The translations under genes and the position numbers were made by a program. From positions 1 to 64,000 of the forward strand of contig JALNQF010000015.1 of NCBI GenBank assembly GCA_028456385.1: a stretch of DNA of 64,000 bases, in the 5' to 3' direction. Every line of letters starts with the position of its first letter. Positions within the stretch are counted from its first letter, which is position 1. This DNA is from Ophiosphaerella korrae (taxonomy: Eukaryota; Ascomycota; Dothideomycetes; Pleosporales; Phaeosphaeriaceae). Shown piece after piece: positions 49,497 to 61,140 of the stretch. The notes under the pieces are model-generated. The model was not told the DNA's origin. It worked only from the letters and a program-made list of their open reading frames with translations, and ran no database searches.

Positions 49497-52400
49497 TGCA
49501 TCGACAAGTCAAGTAGCGCAGAGCTCTCGGATGCAATGAACTCTATGCTCCGATGGTACAAGAAGGCCGAGAAGTGCTATGTCTACCTGGAAGATGTTTC
49601 CTGAGACACCGCGAACACTGAAGTAGATACAGAACATGTCCAACGATGGAAACCAGCTTTTCGGAAAAGCAAATGGTTCACACGAGGGTGAACATAACCC
49701 TTTGTTTTCATAATCTGAGTCATATTTACTGACACTGATCATCAGTTGGACACTTCAAGAACTCATCAGTCCAGTCTCAGTAGACTTCTTTTGTAGAGAG
49801 GGTACCTTTTTAGGTAATAAACGGTCACTAGAACAAAGTCCGCACGAAATTACAGGTATTGCCATTGACGCTCTTCGAGGCGGCGACTTGAATCAACGTA
49901 GTGTGGCTGAACGAATGGTATGGGCAAAGGGCCGAGAGACTACTCGAGCAGAAGATGCAATATACTGTCTATTCGGGATTTTCGACGTACAAATGCCACT
50001 AATATACGGCGAAGGGCGAGAAAAAGCATCAAGGCGTTTAGAGAAGGAGATACGGGAGTCTCTTGGTCAAGCGGCTTTAGCATCTGTTGAAGATAAGAGA
50101 GTAATGCTGCTAGAATCATTACGATTCGGCCGAATGGATGCTCGTGATACAAGCATCCGAAACGCCCATACTAAAACATGTAAATGGCTTCTCTGCAAGT
50201 CAGAATATCTTGACTGGACGGACGATTCGAATCTCAAAAACCACCGGGATTTTCTTTGGGTAAAAGGAAAGCCAGTAACAGGAAAATCTACATTAATAAA
50301 GTTTGTTGTCGCCAATACCCGCAAGACGATGAAAAATACGACCACGATTGCATTCTTTTTTAACGCTCGTGGAGAGGACTTGGAAAAGTCAACAACTGGA
50401 GCATATCAGTCACTACTACTACAACTCCTCGAACAACTGCCATCGCTTCATTGCATCTTTGAAACAGTCAGTCTTTCAACATCAATCATTAGTAAAGAAC
50501 GCCAATGGGACGTCGAATCACTCAAAATGCGATTAGAGCAAGCTATACTGAAGCTTGAAGGATCACCCGTCGTCTGCTTTATTGATGCACTCGATGAATG
50601 CGATAAACAGCAAATTCGAGAGATGATATCATTTTTCGAACGGGTCAGCGAGCTTGCGGTGAAATCTGGCATTATTTTTCGCGTTTGCCTATCAAGCAGA
50701 CACTACCCATATATAACAATACAGAGTGGAATTGGCTTGGTCCTCAAAGGACAAGAAGGTCATACACAAGATATCACCAATTACCTAGCTAGCGAGCTAA
50801 AGCTTGGTCAAAGCAAATTTGCCCAACAGATTCGGGGAGACCTCCAGGAAAAGGCTTCGGGCGTCTTTATGTGGGTAGTGCTAGTGACAAACATACTGAA
50901 CCAAGAGTATGATCGTGGACGGATGCACGCTCTGAAGCAACGATTACAAGAGATCCCCGGTGATCTGCACGAGTTATTTAACGATATCTTGACACGCGAT
51001 GGTCGCAATAAGGACGAATTGTTGCTGTGCATCCAATGGGTGCTCTTTGCAAAAGAATCGCTGAGCCCAGAGCAACTATATTTTGCTGTTCGTTCTGGAG
51101 TCGAGCCTGAGACGTTGGAAGGATGGGACCGTTCCGAAATCACCGCAGACGTGATAAAGAGATTTATATTGGATGCTTCTAAAGGCCTAGCCGAAGTCAC
51201 AGCTTCGAAAATTCCAAAGGTCCACTTTATCCATGAATTAGTTCGAGACTTTTTGTTGAAGGAAAATGGCCTCGCAGCTTCTGGGCTACCACCGAAAGCA
51301 ACATTCCTGGTCAAAGCCATGAGCGCTTAAAGCAGTGCTGTTTGTCGTACATGCACATAGACATCTCTAGTCGCCTGAGTATGCTGCAAGGACTACCCAA
51401 GGCCTTCTCCAAGGAGGCAGCAAACTTACGTAAAAATATTTCAGAAACCTTCCCATTTCTGGAATATGCAGTCAACTATGTCTTTCATCACGCAAATGAG
51501 GCGGAACGATATGATATCACCCAGTCGCACTTTCTCAGCAGTTTCACGCATCCCAAATGGATCAAATTGCACAACTTGTTTCAGAAACGAGATGTGCGTC
51601 GACATCCGTTCCGCGCCACCATGCTGTACATCCTCGCCCAACTCAACATGGCACATCTCATCAGAATTCATCCATCAAAAGGATTATGTCTTGAAATAGA
51701 GATGGAGCGATACGGATGCCCACTATTTGCAGCTATTGCAGCCGGAAGTGATGAAGCAGTTCAAGAATGCCTAGGAGGTCTAGGATCAAATCAAATGTCA
51801 GACTGGTCCACTCATAAGCCGAATAATCAGGACTACAAAGGGATTTCTGATCAATATGTCTCCAAGCGCGAGTTCAAATTCTCAAAACGAAAAGGACTCC
51901 TTCTATGTGCCGCAGAGCTCGGGAATCAGCAGTCCTTTGCGCATTTATTGGGCTCAGGCCGGTTTGAGGCGGATTGCAGAGACTCCAACGGTCGTACTTC
52001 GTTGTACCTAGCTGCCAGGGATGGATGCGAAACAATAGTCCAACTCCTTGTCAACGAAGATTCTGTCAATATCAACAGCAAAGATAAAGATGGAATAGCG
52101 CCATTACATATTGCAGTATAAAAGGGTCGTAAAACAGTAGTTCAGCTGCTGCTTGATGCTGGCGCCGATGTCAACGTGCACGGAAATGGGATTCATCCCA
52201 GTGCCCTCTACACGGCTTCCGCAAAAGGACACGAGGAGATCGCAGCTTTACTACTTAGTAAGGGCGCAGATGTTCATGCCAGTGATGGAGCATATGGGAA
52301 TGTACTCTAAGCTGCTTTAGCTAAAGGTCACATTGCCATAGTGACCCTGCTACTAAACAACAATGCAGATGTCAATGCGCAAGGTGGCCATTTTGGTAAT

Positions 52401-53024
52401 GCGCTACAGGCTGCTTCTGCTAAAGGCCACAAAGAAGTTGTGGAGCTACTTCTCTGCAGACATGCTAATGTGAACGCCCTTGGTGGGCACCACTGTAGTG
52501 CCCTCCAGGCCGCCTTAGACAACGGCAGTGAGGAAATCATAAGACTACTACTTGAAAAGAATGCCAATGCACGAGATAGTGCCGATAGTTTTGCACAATA
52601 TCTAGCCTCAGAGAGAGGTCGCCGAAAGATACTGCGGCTACTCCTTGATCGCAGCGCCGATTTCGATACGCATGGTACTGGGTATTATGGCAACGCACTT
52701 CAGGCCGCTTCGGCTAAGGCATACAAGAGCATCACCACGCTGCTACTTGATCACAATGCGGTCCTTAGCGAGAGTTGGTACGCCCAAGAAGGATTCGACA
52801 AACCCGCCTTTCAAGAAACTCGCGATGAGGGTCATGAGGAGATGGTGACTCTCCTATTAAAGTGGAATTCTGAACACAAGACTAAGACAGATTCGATGCC
52901 ACAACGAACACCCGGGTCTTCGCATAGAAATGCTATAGTCTTGTCAGATTCGGACGGGCCCGAAGTTGCAGCTGGGAGCGTTATTTATGTCTTGGACTCC
53001 GACTGCGTAACATGGTTCTCATAA
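49497..53024 (+). pseudogene. 3' remainder of the HET-NACHT-ankyrin (NLR-like) gene
   Basis: From ATC at 49500 the HET domain resumes (IDKSSSAELSDAMNSMLRWY). An intron at 49688-49745 restores TRGWTLQEL, and the domain ends near IYCLFGIFDVQMPLIYGEGREKA. A NACHT ATPase follows: Walker A GKPVTGKST (about 50,269-50,295), Walker B VVCFIDALDECD, and the CLSSRHYP motif. A winged-helix-like part and at least six ankyrin repeats (about 51,900-52,860) complete the layout of a fungal NLR-like incompatibility gene. Damage: TGA at 49602-49604, a one-base frameshift between about 51,270 and 51,327, and TAA at 52119-52121 and 52308-52310. Three of these stops are what CGA or CAA becomes by C-to-T. The domain order is clear, but no full protein can be made. 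Confidence 0.88.
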
Positions 53025-53258
53025 ATACATAGTTTATAGTCAGGCATCGGCCATAAATAATCGATAAGGTGTAATATCTTGGAAAATTCTTTGATTCTCT
53101 ATAAGTAGATAGATTCGAGCAATTTGGGATTTCTATCTTCTAAGCAAGTCAATTTACAACATCAATTGGCCATAAGAAAATCTGTTATTCTTCCATTCTG
53201 GATTAGGTATTTCTATTGACAGATCGAAAAATTCTCACTCGTCCCTAATTAGCTAGTT

Positions 53259-53293
<35 letters not shown>

Positions 53294-54336
53294 GATACTT
53301 CATTCTACCCGCTCCACACAGTATAGCTCTACCGTTCTAGGTATGTGCTAATAGGCTTCTGCTTTATTTACAAAAGGCCTGCGAATTAATCCAGAGAAAA
53401 CCCACAAAGCAGGGCAGCGTTGATATGCAATTCTTTACGTGACCCCCCCTCCCCCCCAGTTATGTAATGATGTACATCTTTCTCTCCTATTCGAAGTATT
53501 TGCCAATAGGCTAAAATAGCTAAGAAAAGAAGCCGCAGTTCTGCAAGGGGTCAAGGAATCCCACGGCGACATCGTACAGTGTCATGTCAATATATGGCAG
53601 TATCTCCCCATAAGATTGTGCATGAGCCTCTGCTCTGGCCTGTGCCATCGTCGATGCCGCCCACAGAACCAGCCGACGCTCATATGTGGAAAGAATCTGT
53701 TTGGGATATCTTTTTTACTCGTGGTGTTGTAAAGTTAAGTTCTTGTAGACTCTATGCGTTGTAAACGTGTTGAGCGACTAAGTGACCCTATATAGCTGCC
53801 TTCCCGATAGCGTGGTGATGAACAGTAGCACTAATAGCTGGATGCCTTGCCACAGTAAATGTTGATATACTTTCTTTATATTTCGAGAATGGCCAATAGA
53901 AAGATATTACCTTTATGGGATATAGCCATAAGCTAAGTATACGGCGAAGTCCTTCTGATCTCAGCCATGGTAGTTGAAACTATTCTAACCAGCATCTATC
54001 TCCGGGCGTGTAGCAAAGCCTATTGAATTAAGCTCAGCACTAACTAACTCTGGCCTTTTTTGTTGTACTAAATTCTCTTTTATAAGCGCTCTTTTCATCA
54101 AGCGCCCATCCTTCTTAACTGCTTCGCTTGCCTAAACGCTCTTTTTGCAAGTAATTTTTAACACTTTCAGCTTCAAGCCTATGCTACAGTTGGGAGACAT
54201 AGCTGTCTTTGGGCTCTTTGCCATGACTCATGTAAATTTCTCATCAGAGACTCAGATTGAAATTCTCGGATTGCCATTTCTCAACCTTTGAACAAATTTA
54301 TTCTTTGTTGATTTTCAAAAAATTTGTTACTGCCAA
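53025..54336. other. Intergenic region with a 32-bp poly-T tract
   Basis: 1.3 kb without supported genes. T32 runs from 53261 to 53292 and could be the poly(A) trace of a retrocopy on the minus strand, but no adjoining coding relic is seen. The rest is ordinary intergenic DNA. Confidence 0.45.
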
Positions 54337-54338
54337 TA

Positions 54339-55687
54339 CTGTACTAGGACAAAAGTTAGGAACGCCAAGCTTAACTCACCGTGCACCTCCAAACTACGTC
54401 ACCACTTCAACCCACCACAACCATGGCTACACCGCGCCGATTTGGACGAGAGATAGATGGAAATGTTCGCAGAAAGCCAAATATGAGTCTAGATGAGCGC
54501 AATATAATTGTTGGGATGGTATTAGGTGGTGCAGGGCACTCTAAAGTTGCACGCCAGTTCGACTGTGCACACTCAGCTGTAACTAAGATCATGAAAAAAT
54601 ACCGCGAAATAGGCAACGTCAAAGATAAACCTCGTAGTGGCCGTCTACCTATACTATCGCTACACCAGAAGAAGCTCATCTATCGCAAGGCTCGTGCCTA
54701 GCCAAAGATTGAGTACTTAGAGCTCGCTAAAGCTGCTGTAGTTGTAGCAGCAGATAGGACTCCTTCGAAGCCACCTAGCTACAAGACATTGTACCGCTTT
54801 ATTAAAAGACGTGGCCTTACTAAAAATCCATGCAAAAAGCGACTAAAACTCAAGCCTATCTATGCTTAGAAACGCCGGCAGTTCTGTCGACAGTATCGCT
54901 ACTTTCAGTGGCACTCGCGTACACTTAAATTCTTAGATGAGTGCTCTCTTCAGAAGGGCTCTGGCCACAACCGTGAGTAGTGCTTTTGGTTCTCGTGGGA
55001 GAAATGGAAGCCAGAGATGATAACTGAGGTTGACGTCTATGGGCGCCCTGCCCAGATGGTATGGGGATCTATATGGCTGGATGAACGAGGTAGACCGCGC
55101 CGCAGTCCACTCATCATCATGGAGAGAGATGAGCGTGCACGACGACGTGGCTACTTAAGCAAAAGTTACATTAAAGCTCTTCGTAGAGGCCTACTGCCTA
55201 ACTGGCGGCAGTCTCAGCTTTTCATGCAGGATAATGCGCGCATACACACCTCGCGCGCAACGATGAGATAGATGGCTCAACACCACATCACACCTATAAC
55301 CTGGCTACCTTACTCACCTAACCTTAACCCAATTAAGCACCTCTGGTGGCATCTTAAGAAGCTAATGCATAAGCACTACCCACAATATAATAACTCTTCA
55401 CAAGCTGAAGAGGAGTGGGAGGGCTTCTGCGGCGCGTTGAAGGAGTGCTGGCGGCGTATACCAGGCACGCTCATACGCAAGCTCATCTTGAGTATGCCGA
55501 GGAGAATTCAAGCTTGTAGGCACGCGCAAGGCTGGCAGACTAAGTACTAACTTAATTCTCTTCAAATACATCAAAAAAACCGAGCTTCTATGTAATTTTA
55601 GGTGGTGGGTGGTTGTGAACGATGAGGCGTCAATCTCATGTTGGGTGCGCACGTGCCACGCTGTTCCAAACTTTTGTCCAGTAACTG
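54339..55687 (+). mobile_element. Decayed Tc1/mariner-type DNA transposon
   Basis: A ~1.35 kb element with inverted ends that share GGACAAAAGTT-GGAAC (about 54,348-54,365 and, inverted, about 55,662-55,679) and flanked by TA on both sides (54337-54338, 55688-55689), the Tc1/mariner target. It holds one transposase frame with in-frame stops. Size and ends resemble Tc1-like elements of Pleosporales fungi such as Molly; the exact family is not certain. Confidence 0.82.
54423..55550 (+). pseudogene. Tc1/mariner transposase with four in-frame stops
   Basis: One frame from ATG 54423 to TAA 55550 (375 codons) is interrupted by TAG at 54699, 54867, 54978 and 55269. These are consistent with CAG or TGG changed by RIP-type transitions. 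The N-terminus is a helix-turn-helix pair (VARQFDCAHSAVTKIMKKY, KDKPRSGRLP). The catalytic DDE/D core has FLDECSL and MQDNARIHTS, while the third acidic site reads SPNLNPIKHLWW, where family members have D-LNPIE, so Glu is replaced by Lys. No active transposase can be made from this copy. Confidence 0.85.
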
Positions 55688-55738
55688 TAGCTACAGTTGA
55701 TTTAGAAAAAAAATTTCACTTTACAGCTACCAATACTT

Positions 55739-57418
55739 TTAAATTGCAGTACTCTCACTCGTCCGATTTAACCTTCCCACAAGCTCCGCATCGAACTCGG
55801 TGATGGCATTTTTAGCGGGCGGTTTCACCAAATTGTCACTCATGGGTCGCACAATATCGCAACGCAGCGATTGAGCAGGAGACATTCGCTCCATCTTAGT
55901 GTTGTTAGTTTGAATCAATAAACGTTCACGCGAGTCTGCTCCGCCATATATGGCCCATTGGACAGCAGCCTCGGCGCGGTCCTTATTCGGGTCCAGGTTG
56001 CGAATGAAGCTATTCCAGTATGCCTGAACGACAGGAATTATGGGTTTGTTGGTGTTAAAGTAGCTCTTAGGGTCCTGGCCGTCAGTACGCTTCGTTCCCC
56101 AGAAAGAATATATATTGACGGTGTGCCAGGCGCCTAATCCAGAAGCCTCATCCGACGGATCCCGTACTGCGTACTTATAATTGTATGTGGTTACTCCGTC
56201 ACGTGCGAGTGAATTCTGGATATTTCGGATCAGGCAGCTAGATCCAATGTCGGCGATTGCAACAGCCGCTTGCCTCCAGAAACGGCCCTTGCTAGGGAAG
56301 GAGGGTTGCGTAGCTTGGATGTAAACCTTGTCAAGGATAGAGATAGAGGCATTGCTCAAGCTTGGGTCCTGACCAGCTACCCATTTCACTGCCGCGGTAG
56401 TAGTGTTTAGACTGTCGGGCGCGTTTTTTGTGCCTTCATCAGCACAACTACCCATGATAGTGGGTACTTTAGTGTACTTCCCTTGTGCAAACAGGTTTAT
56501 TAGGGAATCAGTGAACAATTCGCCATCGATATTGGGATTGAACCAACAGTTAGAGGAGCGGATGGCTGACTCATTCAACGCGCGCAGACAGGCAATACCG
56601 TCGGCTGCACTGGCACAATTCTTGTCTTTCAGCAGACACTGGTACTGCTCCTCTCCTTGGTCGGCATTACGCATCGTCACCCAACCTCCCGATTCCATGA
56701 TGCCGCCTACAAACAACTTCTTGTTCGTGTTCGCCGCCATCATGAGTGCCACAGATGTTCCACCAGCACTGACTCCATCAAGCACAACATGATCTGGGTC
56801 TCCGCCGAATTGAGAAATATGCTCCTTGACCCACTCGAGTAGTTTGATCTGGTCCATTATGCCCGCGTTGACATGACCGCCTCCTGCTCTAACTGCTGCG
56901 CTGTTGAGGAAGCCGTACAGCCCTACGCGGTAGTTAAATTGCACAAACACAAATTGACCGCCCGCTACCACATCGGTAGGATCCCAATTTGCACTCGATT
57001 GCGAAATGAAACCTCCGCCCTGGAAGAAGACGACAACTGGGAGCCTCGAGTCAACACGCGCGCCGGTTGGCGCATACACGCTCAAATATAGGCAGTCTTC
57101 TGCTACGCGGAATCGGCTGTTGTTACGTGCTACAGTCCAATCGTCAGGTCGGCTGGGGGGGCATATTGCGCCATGACTGGTAGCGTTGATGAGACCACTG
57201 GCTGTGGGGTCCTGAGGCGCGACGAAGCGTAAATTGCCAATAGGAGGTGCCGCATATTGAATTCCTTTCCATGCCGATACTTGGAGCTGAGAGTCGACGA
57301 CGGAGCCCTCGTATTGTGCATAACCAACATCGACTAGAGTGTCCACAGCGCGCGCGAAGGATGAGAGGCAAAGCCCGACAACGAGCGCGAAGTAGAGGTA
57401 GGGGAACGACTTCTTCAT
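55739..57418 (-). CDS. Secreted type-B carboxylesterase/lipase
   Basis: This single-exon protein of 559 residues has a signal peptide (MKKSFPYLYFALVVGLCLSSFARA). The alpha/beta-hydrolase fold of the carboxylesterase type B family is clear: entry motif GIQYAAPPIGNLRF, EDCLYLSVYAP, oxyanion loop FFQGGGF, nucleophile elbow GVSAGG with Ser217, likely acid Glu328 in ADEGT and His432 in GAWHTVN. The elbow has Val where most relatives have Glu (GESAGG). Several N-glycosylation sites (NNS, NTT, NAS) fit secretion. It should hydrolyse ester substrates outside the cell; the substrate is unknown. Its stop lies 52 bp from the edge of the mariner element, so the terminator region may have been altered by that insertion. 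Confidence 0.9.
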   Translation of the reverse strand: MKKSFPYLYFALVVGLCLSSFARAVDTLVDVGYAQYEGSVVDSQLQVSAWKGIQYAAPPIGNLRFVAPQDPTASGLINATSHGAICPPSRPDDWTVARNNSRFRVAEDCLYLSVYAPTGARVDSRLPVVVFFQGGGFISQSSANWDPTDVVAGGQFVFVQFNYRVGLYGFLNSAAVRAGGGHVNAGIMDQIKLLEWVKEHISQFGGDPDHVVLDGVSAGGTSVALMMAANTNKKLFVGGIMESGGWVTMRNADQGEEQYQCLLKDKNCASAADGIACLRALNESAIRSSNCWFNPNIDGELFTDSLINLFAQGKYTKVPTIMGSCADEGTKNAPDSLNTTTAAVKWVAGQDPSLSNASISILDKVYIQATQPSFPSKGRFWRQAAVAIADIGSSCLIRNIQNSLARDGVTTYNYKYAVRDPSDEASGLGAWHTVNIYSFWGTKRTDGQDPKSYFNTNKPIIPVVQAYWNSFIRNLDPNKDRAEAAVQWAIYGGADSRERLLIQTNNTKMERMSPAQSLRCDIVRPMSDNLVKPPAKNAITEFDAELVGRLNRTSESTAI

Positions 57419-59999
57419 TGTGGATAGGATGAATCAAAGAGAGAGTGATTGACGGAGAACTCAGCGATTACATCTATATATATGCCTGTCTTACCGGACT
57501 CTTGCGAAATTGCATACAAGCACAAAGCAAACGAAGCTTGTAATAGTTGGGGAGTTATATACATGCTACCTAATTCGGGCCGCGTGGAACACGAAAACGT
57601 CAAGAACCGAAGGCGCGGTTGCACATTGAGAATCGGGCCGTTGATCAACGCGCCGATTGACATGTTTCATGGTTGATTGCCAGGATGAGGGATCGATATC
57701 ACCAGCACCTACTCTAGAGGCCGCTGTGGATATAAAGGTACGGCGAATGGAGACGATTTAAGAGGAACTTATCATAAGGGGACGGAGAATAGCATGCAAA
57801 AGCTAGGATGTCTATTGGTCGACGTTAGAATGACATTTTGCATGAAGACTAGATAGGCTCTAGGTATTAGACTAGGGGTAAAACACAGTCAGTGCTCAAG
57901 AATTTCGGAAGCTCGGATGGAAGCCAAAGGCGAAGATCGCAATTGTATTCGTGTATTGGTACCTAGGTTCCCGGGTTGCACACCATTTTAATAGGCATCC
58001 TCATGCGCAAGAGGCTTGCAGCTTTTTGCGTCCGGCGGAACATGTAAAAAGTCACTTTGCAAACTGTATCAAGATAAGTTAGTAATGCTGGATATTATGA
58101 CACCTGTTTCCCTTACAAATTAGGCACCTGTCTTCTAAATTTGAGATATCATGTCGTTGAACGCGCGAAAATAATTGAAAGCTCTAGTAGTTGTGTGCTA
58201 AAATAAGAGATGCAGTACTTGCTCAAATCTTGCACAGTGGCAGTGGTCTCTACTCTTGAATGGTAACTACGCAGGTAGAACAGGTTGTAGTACTGTGGTA
58301 AGTAACATTGCTTTAGTCACACAAAATCTGGTAAGCCACTTCCGGTACTTTGATGTGTCCACAAGAGAAATAGGAAATAATTTGAGCGTAATGGATTACA
58401 GCGAAAACAACGCGATGTTCACGATCAGGAGGAATTACTTGTGAACAATGTCCTCCACTTCACACAGCTGAAGTAATACTTCCAAATGACAATGGAAAGT
58501 CTCCTTGATGATTATATCAGTTCATGGTGTAAATCAATTTAGCGGAAACTGACAGAATTCTCGTGGCAGGTACAACGGGTAGCGGTTGATGGCAGACACG
58601 CAAGCGTGAACTACCGACATGCAACCTCTGACAAAATCATATTTGATGTCTTGCTCAATACAACTACAAGCAGTACGGGCCAAGATGCAGCGTTTATGAG
58701 CGCCTATTACGATGATCTTGGATAAGAAATTTGGTTCGGGCTTGTCCGCAGTCTGGTTGATGGACGGATTCCAGGCAACGAAGCGGGCATAGGAGGGATT
58801 CGGAAACGTATATTTGGTATGCTACACACGGATTCAAGCGAGCCAAAGTTTAGCGAAAAAGTGGAAAGTGACTTCCAATCTGCGCCGTTCGCCTGAACTG
58901 ACCTGTTGCAATTCCAGGTATATCCACTGAGCCGGAACTACGTTGCCACTTGACAGCAGTCTCGAGCTGAACCATCGAATAAACTAAATTCACAGGACAG
59001 CAGAGAAGAAGGTCTGATTCCATATCAATTTCTCACACTATGGGCCGCCTGGAGATTGGAGTTGTTAAGTCGGCAATCAGCTAACCTTAAAAAAATTGAT
59101 CTGACCTCATCGCACACTAGGCTTTGGCATTGGATACTCACATTACAATTCATGGCTTGACCGAGGACACCCATACGGATGGATGATAGACTAGTCACTT
59201 CTGTTATGAGGCTGTATATAGCGGTGACTTGAAAGATTCATGTTCGCGAACAGTGATTTTGAGTCATCTTTGCTCAGTATCGTATGAGGGGAGTAAAGCA
59301 AAAGCCTAAGATCTATGAATAACTCGCTGTATTGGGGCCAGTTCAAGGCGATGAAAAAGAGGCTCGGACGTCCAAAGATTTGCGAGCAAGTTAAATGGTG
59401 AGCTTCAAGTCATGGTCTCTGATTTAGTCATCTAGAGAACCAAGAAGTTAGTCCCCCTTGGATAGAATAAACTGCTGAATCCAGAGTACAAGGTAAGATG
59501 TCAAGGTTGCATGATATTCAGGGTCCTGATCGAACGCTTCCAACACCCTTCAAAATATTGCCCTTAATCTATCAAGCCGCCCACTTCTTGTGCCACTTCC
59601 CCCAAGCAAAATTCCACATGCATATTTTCCCTGTGTGTTCCATGGCAGCTCACCTGAGACTTAAACCATTATGCAGGTGTGCGGCGAGGTCCATAGCTGG
59701 TCGCCTTATGACATAAGAAAATGGGATACAGGAGCCGATATGCTTTTAATCATTCCTCAAGTCAACTTTAAAGCCATTCCTAGACACTTGGTTTTCCATC
59801 TTCTCCAAAATCATCACCAGGTGCATTGCAAATCCGTTTACAATGCTCAATCCCTCACAACCCCTGCTCCTCAATCTTCCACTCATCATACTTCAGTGAC
59901 TCTTGCGCTTTATAAATTAACCCATTTTGGAAATAAACACCTTCAAATAGCTTACCAAAATAAGAAACGTAGCTTGACTCCTTAGCTCCTCACTCGTTC
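57419..59999. other. 2.6 kb region without recognised genes
   Basis: It begins with the carboxylesterase promoter. Frames of 60-104 codons occur (for example 58,256-58,444 and 59,671-59,985) but none has a motif, an upstream exon or a repeat relation that I can see. It could contain unrecognised decayed genes. Confidence 0.45.
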
Positions 60000-61140
60000 C
60001 TAGCTTTCTGGTCCACCCGCAAGACGAGTCGTGAACACGCCGAAACATCCACATTTCGGTGCCTCAAACTACGCGACCGCGCAGACGAAGAAACCGAAAC
60101 ACGACTGCTTGGGAGATTTTGTGATCCACAGGATCCCTTCGCTGTTTGTGTACATACACTTGTTCTGACTCCTCAACATGCAGCTAGGTTGGAGAGAATC
60201 TCAGAAGTAGTGAAAAGGGCATGGGAGCATATGGAGAGTTTAAAGGTGCTATTGTGCGTGGTACCGCTGCCGTGTTAGTGGCCAAGTGCTAAAAGTTGCT
60301 TTAGGTGGGATTTGTACCTCCCAATGCTAACCTCAATTCACGAGGGCCATGGTTTAAGACGCGAGATTAAGCTACATGCTATTGCTACAAAGCGCCAGAG
60401 GCTTCCTATGGACAGTATTCTCTTCTCCTTCTCTAACTTGCGCACTCTGAATTACACAGTCTACACGCGTAGATTACTGCAACGCAGCCAGAGCGAGTTT
60501 CAGTCTCTCCGGACTTGTTTGCTATAAGCAAAGAATTTAAAAGCATTAAAAATACGGATATCTCCGTATGGCAATGCCACTGACCCGCCAGAATTTTTAA
60601 ACGGCGAGGTAAACCTCTAGTTCTCAGAGCATGACGATTCCCCCGCCCCCACTACAAGAATTAGTTTTTGGATTGCTACAGATTTTACAACCTCTATCCG
60701 ACCCATTACGAAACATGGATTAAAGTCATGGATTGAACGCAGTTGCGGAGGTTAGATTTCGGACACACAACGCCGCAGTACTTGTTACCAGCCTTGATAG
60801 GACGAATCCCTGGATTGCTGCGGTGAACGATGGGATGGTGGCCGGACCACAGTGGACCGCGGGCGAGTGGCATTCACCCGACCTTAACACCGTGCGGAGG
60901 TTCTTGGAAGGAATTGATGGACTACAGCGCGTCACCTTTTGCTCCTAGAATAACAAATAAGCTAGTCAAATATGACCGACTTTCTTGATGAAGCATGGTA
61001 AGACTTTGAAGGTTTTGGAAGTGAGGCTCGATTTCAGGAATGCATGGAAACCCGAGTATTTTGAGGAGCTGTTGGAAAAAGCACCAAATCTGTAGGAACT
61101 TAGTGTCGCGGTCGAGATGTGGCAGGTACGATGGCATCCT
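60000..61140 (+). pseudogene. Decayed LRR-like (F-box type) gene relic
   Basis: Plus-strand sequence reads in one frame from about 60,003 to 60,730 (FWSTRKTSREHAE, ETRLLGRFCDPQDPFAVCVHTLVL, MESLKVLLCVVPLP, LPMLTSIHE, FSNLRTLNYTVY, KNLKALKIRI), broken by TAG at 60,276-60,278, TAA at 60,525-60,527 and TAG near 60,618. It continues in shifted frame to KTLKVLEVRLDF and LLEKAPNL-TAG-ELSV at about 61,000-61,110. The periodic L--L-L pattern is that of the irregular leucine-rich repeats found behind F-boxes in fungi; no F-box itself is seen. Stops and shifts rule out a functional product. The family call is tentative. Confidence 0.45.

Noticed and set aside
53261..53292. T32 tract as the tail of a retrocopy
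   Set aside because: No coding relic or target duplication was found next to it.
59498..59985. Overlapping frames of 72 and 104 codons
   Set aside because: No motif in either and frames disagree; not joined to the LRR-like relic by any splice site.
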